From contig NZ_LVJH01000034.1 of NCBI RefSeq assembly GCF_001637205.1, positions 1 to 64,000 on the forward strand: a stretch of 64,000 nucleotides of DNA, written 5' to 3'. Below the pieces are notes generated by a model. It did not search any database. It saw only the letters and a program-made list of their open reading frames with translations, and was not told where the DNA came from. How positions within the stretch are numbered: the first letter of the stretch is position 1; the number at the start of each line of letters is the position of its first letter. Positions 58,297-64,000 of the stretch are shown piece after piece. The translations under genes and the position numbers were made by a program. This DNA comes from Paenibacillus glacialis. GTDB taxonomy: Bacteria; Bacillota; Bacilli; Paenibacillales; Paenibacillaceae.

Positions 58297-61200
58297 TCGA
58301 AATGTCAAAAAAGTCTTAACCTCTGTCATGGTCTTAACGATTGCGATGCAGCTTGCGATTTGGCCTGCACCGGTTTCACAAGCGGCAAGCGGATGTAGTG
58401 CGCCGGTTGCTGACCTGGTCGATTTCGACTTTAACGATTCAATCACAGATGATAAGTCGCCTCGAAATGTAGACGGTACAGCCTTTGGAAATCCGCAACT
58501 CGTCTATGAGCCTGCGCTAGGCAAAAATGTGCTGAGCTTAAACGGCAACGCCCAATTTATTATGATTCCCGATTCCGCCGCTTTGGATGTTACAGGTCCG
58601 TTTACAATGCTCGTACAATTTAGCACGAGCTCGTTAACGGGTGAAAAAGGCTTATTCGGTAAAACGCAATCGGGGGGTTACGGGTTAGAAGTTAACCCGA
58701 ATAAAATTGAATCTTGGAATCATATCGGTGGGGCTTACCGTAAATTGACCAGCCCGTCAATCTTAGCCAATAAATTTTATGATGCTGCAATTGTATACAC
58801 TGGAACACAACATATTTTGTATGTTAATGGTCAAGTCGTTGCATCTGAAGCGCGGACAGGTGCAGTTTCAACAAATAATGTGCCATTAGCTATCGGTACA
58901 GATGCGCAGTCAGCCACAACAGGACAGCTCCATTTCACAGGGAAAATCGGATATGCCAAAATGTTTAATAAAGGACTGACAGCTGACGAACTGCAATGTT
59001 ATTACGATACAACAGGCATAATGGCGGATCATCAAATTCCTACATGGGGGACAGGCAGTCAAGTGACCGGTGTGCAAATAGACCCGACGAACTATATTCT
59101 AAACTGGACTGCCGCAGCAGACGATAAAGGGATAACCCAATATCGTGTTTATCGAAACGGAACGCTGATATCGACCGTTGCAGGAAACACAACCAGTTAT
59201 AGCTTTCGTGAAATGCTCCCCGGAGAGAAGGGGTCCTTCAAGATTGAAGCGGGTGATGCTGCTGGAAACTGGACAACCGATGGACCTGCTTTTCAATATG
59301 TCATACCGGGCACATTATGGCCGACAAGCCAATCGTTAACGTTAACACCGATAGGTCTGACGAGCCTTAAGATCGAATGGCCTGCAGCCTTCGACGAACA
59401 AGTCATCACCCAATATCGCGTGTATTTGGACGGTACTTTATTATCCACGCTTCCTTCTTCTGAACATCAGACCACGCTTCAAGCGATTCCTCCCGGAACC
59501 ACACATACGGTGGAAGTTGAAGCTGGAACGGCTTCCGGCATCTGGGCGACCGTTAGGTTAACGAATACCTTGACGATGCCGGGATTTGACATCGTTGCTC
59601 CTCTGGGAATGAAACCGGATTTGCTGGATCTTTCTTTTGAACAGACAGTCATTGAAGACAAGAGCATTCTGCACAATGATGTTATAACTGCACAAGATCC
59701 TAATTTGTACTTTCATCCCGCTTTTAATAAAAGGGTACTGGATGTGAATGGATCCTTTTATGCCCGTATTCCTCATCAGGAGGCATTAAGCCCAATTTAT
59801 TTAACATTGGCGACTTCCTTTATGCTTGATGATCTTTATCGAAATCAAACCCTTATCGGAAAAACAAATCACTCTGACTACGCATTAGAATTTAATCCGA
59901 TCACGAAGAAACTTGAAGCTTGGTTTTTGACTCGTAAAATCAATGGGCAAGAATCCTATGTGATCGTAGAGAGCAACAATACAATTGCAACGCAACAAGT
60001 ATATTATGCGACGGCAACTTACGACGGCGCGGCAGCAAAGCTATATTTAAACGGTGTCCTTGTGGGTAGTAAGCCCATTACTGGTGTTGTAGCGGGCGCA
60101 GGCAAAGTTGATTTACTCATCGGTGCTAATGCAGCAGGTAGCGGAGCGAAGAATTACATGGACGGGAAACTTGGTTTCGTTCACCTATACAGCAAGGTGT
60201 TTGAGGCAGCCGGTGTTAAGGACTTATATGACCGAATGACGGGCGTAGCACCTGTTACGATCTCAGCATTACGGTGGGAAATGCCGCAAGAAATGTTTGT
60301 GGGGAAAACGGAGCAAGCCAAGATTATTCTTGTTGCAACTGATGGAACGGAAAGGGTTGCTGAGAGCGGAATAAGCTATAAGAGTCTGACGCCGAATATC
60401 GCTACTATAACGGAAAATGGTTTGGTCACACCTCTTCAGGCAGGGTCAGCTGTGCTGAAAGCGACTTTTGAAGGGGTTAGCGCGAACGTATCAATGACGG
60501 TAAAGAATAAAATTCCGCAATCCTTGACGATCGTAGGTCCTTCCGTGGTCCGGACAGGTGAACAAGCGGATCTCAGGTTGTACGTTAACTATGATAATGG
60601 AGACTCGGAGATGCTGACTTCGGGGGGGGGTTACAGCTCGAATCAGCCAAGTATTGCAACCATTTCCCCTGAAGGTAAACTTACTGCTCTAAAAGAAGGT
60701 AAGGCGATCATTCATGCTGAGTCTTTGGGTATGAATGCAGATTTGAGGGTTCAAGTCGTGAGTGGTGCATCTGAGATTAAATCATTGAAATTCACGGGAC
60801 CTATGACCTTGTACGTAGGTCAAAAGGGGTCGACCGTTCTAAACGCCGTTTACTCGGACAATTCTGAAATAACGATAACGCAGGATGTGCGATATGAGAG
60901 TGATAACCCTTCAGTGGCATCAGTTGATGCTGTAACTGGTGTAATCGAAGCAGTACAGGCAGGATCAGCCTATATTTCAGCGATTTATCAAGGGTACGAA
61001 GTCGGGTACAGCGTGACCGTGCAGCAACCTAAGCTTCGTTCTGTGAGAATTACAGGAACGTTAAATACGATTCGTACAGGCGATTCCTTCAACCTAAAAG
61101 CGGAAGCGTTGTACAGTAACGATTCGGTAGTTGATATCACGAAGGCAGCAAATTGGTCGATTGCGAACGAAAGCTTATTAAAGATCAATGAACCGGGTTC

Positions 61201-62506
61201 CTTTACGGCATTAATCCCAGGGAAAACGTTGATTACAACGGTTTATAACGACATGATAAGTGATTACGAAATGACGATAGAACCTTCTTCGAACAACGAT
61301 AACAATGGTAACAACGGTGATAACAATAATGGTAGCGGTGGCAACAATAGTAACAATAGTAGTAATGGAACTGGTTCGAGTGTTGGAGTGACAAACCCGA
61401 CTTCATCCAAAAGGATAGTCATCATCACCGAGGCTGATCTAAAGAATAAGAACCCATATCCTATATCAACGGATACAGCTGAGTTGGTGTTCCCGGTAAA
61501 TGCCAGCAATCTCCTCGGCGATAAGAGCTTTAAGCTGCAGAGTAATGGCATGCAATTAGACTTGCCTTCAAGCCTATTCAAAGCTGCCGTAAAAGAGGGC
61601 TCCAACGAAGGGCTAACCTTCTCTTGGTCTAATACTGATATTCCGGATGTTGAATTGAAGCAATGGATGAGCCAAGCCAATATGCCTGACTCCGTGAAAA
61701 TGAATGTAGCATCTAATGCCCACATCATCACGGTCAGCGTGAAAGATGGAAGCTCGCAAAGTACCCCAGTCCTGTTTACGGACCCCGTACACGCAATATT
61801 TTCTTATAAGTTGGATGCTAAGAAATCATTGCTGGGTGTGTATCAAATACTGAACAACGGAAGTATCAAGTATATCGGTGGCAAAGTAACAGCGACTGGA
61901 ATAGAAGCAGATTTACCGCTAAACGGACAATATATCGTGATGACTTATGAGAAGAGTTACAAGGACGTCAATGGAATGCATTGGGCTTTAGATGCTATTC
62001 AAACATTAACTGCCAAGCATATTGCGGAAGGGACGAGCGAGGATTATTTCGAACCCACCCGTAGCATTACGCGAGCGGAGTTCGTTGCTCTATTGGTTAG
62101 ATCTCTGAATATTCCGTTGCAAGCATCGCAAAGTTTCTCAGATGTCTTTAAGGATGCATGGTATGCAACCTATGTTGGGGCAGCGGTAAAAGCAGGCTGG
62201 GTAAATGGACAACAAAGCAACATTTTCGCTCCAGAGGCACCGATTTCAAGGGAAGAAATGACGGTTCTGCTTGCTCGGGCCTATAGCATTCTGAAGGGGA
62301 ATGATGCAACGGTGAGTATGCCTAAGTATACGGATGCAACGAAATTGTCTGCTTGGTCTATCTCCGCGGTTCAACAGATGTCTTCCATCGGCATCGTAAA
62401 AGGAGCGAGCAACGGTAAGTTTGAGCCACAGCGTTCAGCTACTCGTGCAGAGTCCGTTCAAGTTATTGTGAATTTGTTGAATACATTGGGAGGTGTGACC
62501 GAGTAA
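58289..62506 (+). CDS. Giant LamG / FN3 / Big / SLH surface protein
   Basis: The ATG at 58289 lies 9 bases after GGAG and inside the permease gene. The 1405-aa product has a signal peptide (to about residue 32) and LamG domain 1 (about 45-235). Two FN3-like domains follow (250-435; DDKGITQYRVYRNGTLI and DEQVITQYRVYLDGTLL), then LamG 2 (450-650) and four Big2-like domains (about 660-1000). After an Asn/Gly-rich linker, a beta domain leads to three SLH repeats (1225-1405) with TRAE, SREE and TRAE motifs. It should bind pyruvylated wall polymer and display sugar- or ligand-binding domains. A G9 tract in the Big region could slip. Function unknown; coupling to a phosphonate importer suggests substrate capture. 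Confidence 0.85.
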   Translation: MFNRNVKKVLTSVMVLTIAMQLAIWPAPVSQAASGCSAPVADLVDFDFNDSITDDKSPRNVDGTAFGNPQLVYEPALGKNVLSLNGNAQFIMIPDSAALDVTGPFTMLVQFSTSSLTGEKGLFGKTQSGGYGLEVNPNKIESWNHIGGAYRKLTSPSILANKFYDAAIVYTGTQHILYVNGQVVASEARTGAVSTNNVPLAIGTDAQSATTGQLHFTGKIGYAKMFNKGLTADELQCYYDTTGIMADHQIPTWGTGSQVTGVQIDPTNYILNWTAAADDKGITQYRVYRNGTLISTVAGNTTSYSFREMLPGEKGSFKIEAGDAAGNWTTDGPAFQYVIPGTLWPTSQSLTLTPIGLTSLKIEWPAAFDEQVITQYRVYLDGTLLSTLPSSEHQTTLQAIPPGTTHTVEVEAGTASGIWATVRLTNTLTMPGFDIVAPLGMKPDLLDLSFEQTVIEDKSILHNDVITAQDPNLYFHPAFNKRVLDVNGSFYARIPHQEALSPIYLTLATSFMLDDLYRNQTLIGKTNHSDYALEFNPITKKLEAWFLTRKINGQESYVIVESNNTIATQQVYYATATYDGAAAKLYLNGVLVGSKPITGVVAGAGKVDLLIGANAAGSGAKNYMDGKLGFVHLYSKVFEAAGVKDLYDRMTGVAPVTISALRWEMPQEMFVGKTEQAKIILVATDGTERVAESGISYKSLTPNIATITENGLVTPLQAGSAVLKATFEGVSANVSMTVKNKIPQSLTIVGPSVVRTGEQADLRLYVNYDNGDSEMLTSGGGYSSNQPSIATISPEGKLTALKEGKAIIHAESLGMNADLRVQVVSGASEIKSLKFTGPMTLYVGQKGSTVLNAVYSDNSEITITQDVRYESDNPSVASVDAVTGVIEAVQAGSAYISAIYQGYEVGYSVTVQQPKLRSVRITGTLNTIRTGDSFNLKAEALYSNDSVVDITKAANWSIANESLLKINEPGSFTALIPGKTLITTVYNDMISDYEMTIEPSSNNDNNGNNGDNNNGSGGNNSNNSSNGTGSSVGVTNPTSSKRIVIITEADLKNKNPYPISTDTAELVFPVNASNLLGDKSFKLQSNGMQLDLPSSLFKAAVKEGSNEGLTFSWSNTDIPDVELKQWMSQANMPDSVKMNVASNAHIITVSVKDGSSQSTPVLFTDPVHAIFSYKLDAKKSLLGVYQILNNGSIKYIGGKVTATGIEADLPLNGQYIVMTYEKSYKDVNGMHWALDAIQTLTAKHIAEGTSEDYFEPTRSITRAEFVALLVRSLNIPLQASQSFSDVFKDAWYATYVGAAVKAGWVNGQQSNIFAPEAPISREEMTVLLARAYSILKGNDATVSMPKYTDATKLSAWSISAVQQMSSIGIVKGASNGKFEPQRSATRAESVQVIVNLLNTLGGVTE

Positions 62507-64000
62507 TGACAACTTTTCCTCGAGCAAAAAAATATGTAGGCATGTTTATGGCTCTATTGATGGTATGTCAATTAACATTAAACGTCCAAAGTTCAAAGGC
62601 CTATGCAAGCAGTTCATTGAACGCCTCAGACTGGGCGGATTCTAATCGCAACTATAGAATGAAACTATCTTTTGACAACATCGCATCCAATGAAAACTTG
62701 CTTAATTTCTCGGTTCCTGTGCGCTTGGATACATCCAAGATTGATTATGCCGTGACGGGACCGACTGACCTACAATTCTTCGATGAAGATCAGCTAACAG
62801 TACTACCCTATGAGGTTGAGAAATGGGATGCGCAAGGTGAAAGCATTGTCTGGGTTAAAGTACCCCAAATTGATGCCCAATCAAGCACGGATCACATGTG
62901 GTTGTATTATGGAGGAAGCGCAAAAGCAGTCCATAATAATGCGACACAAGTGTGGGATCCGAGTTATTTACTTGTCTATCATTTCGGAGAGAGAATCGAA
63001 GATTATTACACGAAGCCATCTGCAGTGAAGCAATTTCAGGAATCTACTGTAAACAATAATATAGGCTTAAGACAAAGCGTAGGGGCGGCTGCAAGTGGTA
63101 CTTCTTACAGTTTGGAAGGACAAGACCCTAAATATAATCGGATTGGCAAATATTACGAAAGCCATCGAGGTGGAATTCGGTCCACGAACGGGAATGTCGG
63201 AGATGGAGAGAAACAAATTACCGTCGGTGGTTGGGTTCGTGCCAATGAGTATGAATTGAAGCAAAACAACTATGTGATCGCCCGCGCACGCAGTGGTGAC
63301 AATGCCAATGAAGCTTTCTCCATCACGTTAAACGGTGGGAAATGGAAGGCGAATGTGTATACGAATAGTGCTGACCCTGCTTTGAACGGATATGCATCCA
63401 CGGGAGAGATGGATGCAGGAACGGTCGATGCGAATTGGACTTATTTATCTCTTACCTATGACAGTACAAAAGCAAGCAATAACTTAAAGTTATACAGAGA
63501 CGGGGTTGAGGTAGCTTCTACAACAAGGGAAGGAGCTATTATTCATACCTCAGGCGCGGCGGCACCTTTGACAATAGGAAAGGCCTCCGATGCAGGAATG
63601 ACGGGTGGCGCATTCCATGGTGGCGTGGATGAAGTCAGAGTATCGCGTACAGCGAGAAGTGCAGACTGGATCCAAGCTGAGTATGCGAGCATGACGGATT
63701 CGTTTCTCCTCTATGGAACGAAAGAGTCGCAAAATTCAGAATTAATTATGACCTTGTTGCAACCGAAAGATGGTGAGGTCTACTATTCTCCTGAATTAAG
63801 CTTTACGGGTATCCTCAACAAGCCTTCTAAAGTGACGTATACATTAAACGGAGGACAGCCTGTTGAGACGGACACGGATGCATCAGGTCTGATCCAGGTT
63901 AATTTGACTGGGCTCAAAAGTGGTGTTCAACAGTTGAATGTAAAGGCCGTATCTCTTTCGGATACCAACGAGACGACAGAGAAGACCGTTAACTTCAGCA
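62506..64000 (+). CDS. DUF2341 / LamG secreted protein (partial, runs off window)
   Basis: The start overlaps the stop of the giant surface protein by one base (TAATG), so translation is coupled. The frame stays open to the end of the window, 498 codons. Residues 1-36 are a signal peptide (KKYVGMFMALLMVCQLTLNV). DUF2341 covers about 45-155 (VPVRLDTSKIDYAVTGPTDL, VPQIDAQSSTDHMWLYYGG), LamG about 220-400 (ISVGGWV-like ITVGGWVRANEYELKQNNYV, FHGGVDEVRVSRTARSADW), and an Ig-like domain starts near 410. Like its neighbour it looks built to bind ligands at the cell surface. Catalytic or anchoring domains may lie beyond the window. Confidence 0.82.
   Translation, partial: MTTFPRAKKYVGMFMALLMVCQLTLNVQSSKAYASSSLNASDWADSNRNYRMKLSFDNIASNENLLNFSVPVRLDTSKIDYAVTGPTDLQFFDEDQLTVLPYEVEKWDAQGESIVWVKVPQIDAQSSTDHMWLYYGGSAKAVHNNATQVWDPSYLLVYHFGERIEDYYTKPSAVKQFQESTVNNNIGLRQSVGAAASGTSYSLEGQDPKYNRIGKYYESHRGGIRSTNGNVGDGEKQITVGGWVRANEYELKQNNYVIARARSGDNANEAFSITLNGGKWKANVYTNSADPALNGYASTGEMDAGTVDANWTYLSLTYDSTKASNNLKLYRDGVEVASTTREGAIIHTSGAAAPLTIGKASDAGMTGGAFHGGVDEVRVSRTARSADWIQAEYASMTDSFLLYGTKESQNSELIMTLLQPKDGEVYYSPELSFTGILNKPSKVTYTLNGGQPVETDTDASGLIQVNLTGLKSGVQQLNVKAVSLSDTNETTEKTVNFS

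Noticed and set aside
61264-61731. 155-codon minus-strand frame rich in Leu and Pro
   Set aside because: It is the complement of the Asn/Gly-rich linker of the SLH protein and is a composition artefact.
1-64000. Insertion sequences, prophage, CRISPR arrays, rRNA and tRNA genes
   Set aside because: No transposase, integrase, phage structural gene, regular spacer array or recognisable RNA gene was seen on either strand.

Overview
The window looks like a chromosomal segment of a low-GC, spore-former-type Firmicute, most likely Paenibacillus or a close relative. The reasons are strong AGGAGG-type ribosome binding sites, frequent GTG and TTG starts, an SLH-anchored surface protein with TRAE motifs, PhoP-type direct repeats, a CcpA cre site, and genes whose closest remembered relatives are Bacillus yjlC-ndh and yxiN/dbpA. 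I see no rRNA, tRNA, CRISPR array, transposase or prophage. This is inference from content, not a database match.

Layout. 1-1.0 kb: a degenerate hairpin-repeat array beside a DUF559 nuclease-like gene broken by one in-frame stop. 1.1-6.1 kb: an IsdG-type heme monooxygenase, a secreted helical protein, and a DUF6492 / GT4 / ManC surface-polysaccharide cluster. 6.2-9.0 kb: the nagA-nagB-RpiR amino-sugar operon, whose regulator seems to start at AUA. 9.4-12.4 kb: an RlmN paralogue and a POT peptide transporter, with a 151-bp inverted repeat between them. 13-16 kb: a DUF1641-ndh pair and greA. 16-20 kb: a 1039-aa GNAT fusion protein with an amidohydrolase. 20.2-22 kb: an overlapping guanylate-kinase-like / dGTPase pair. 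22-27.3 kb: an SgrR-like regulator, DUF4173, a small membrane protein, a lipoprotein and a methyltransferase. 27.5-31.1 kb: a lactococcin-972-type bacteriocin cluster. 31-37.6 kb: dbpA, a thermonuclease lipoprotein, and DUF2339/DUF3999. 37.7-41.5 kb: a glycerate-type operon under a perfect cre site. 41.6-50.7 kb: an NSS transporter, an exported FAD enzyme, an MBL hydrolase, a TRM11-like methylase, a MarR-controlled quinone-reductase-like gene, and a secreted four-repeat protein.

50.9-64 kb is the most distinctive part. Two 11-bp-phased Pho boxes mark a phosphonate region. The first precedes a wreck of a C-P lyase operon: a frameshifted phnL tail, an intact phnM, and fragments of a PHP-domain gene. 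The second precedes a complete 2-aminoethylphosphonate-type ABC transporter. The transporter's permease gene overlaps a 1405-aa LamG/FN3/Big/SLH surface protein, which in turn overlaps a DUF2341/LamG secreted protein running off the end. This suggests a phosphate-starvation operon that couples phosphonate uptake to surface-displayed binding proteins.

Scattered between genes are at least four or five copies of a roughly 90-100 bp element ending in a hairpin with a GTCCTT...AAGGAC core. I found no earlier explanation for it from the sequence alone.
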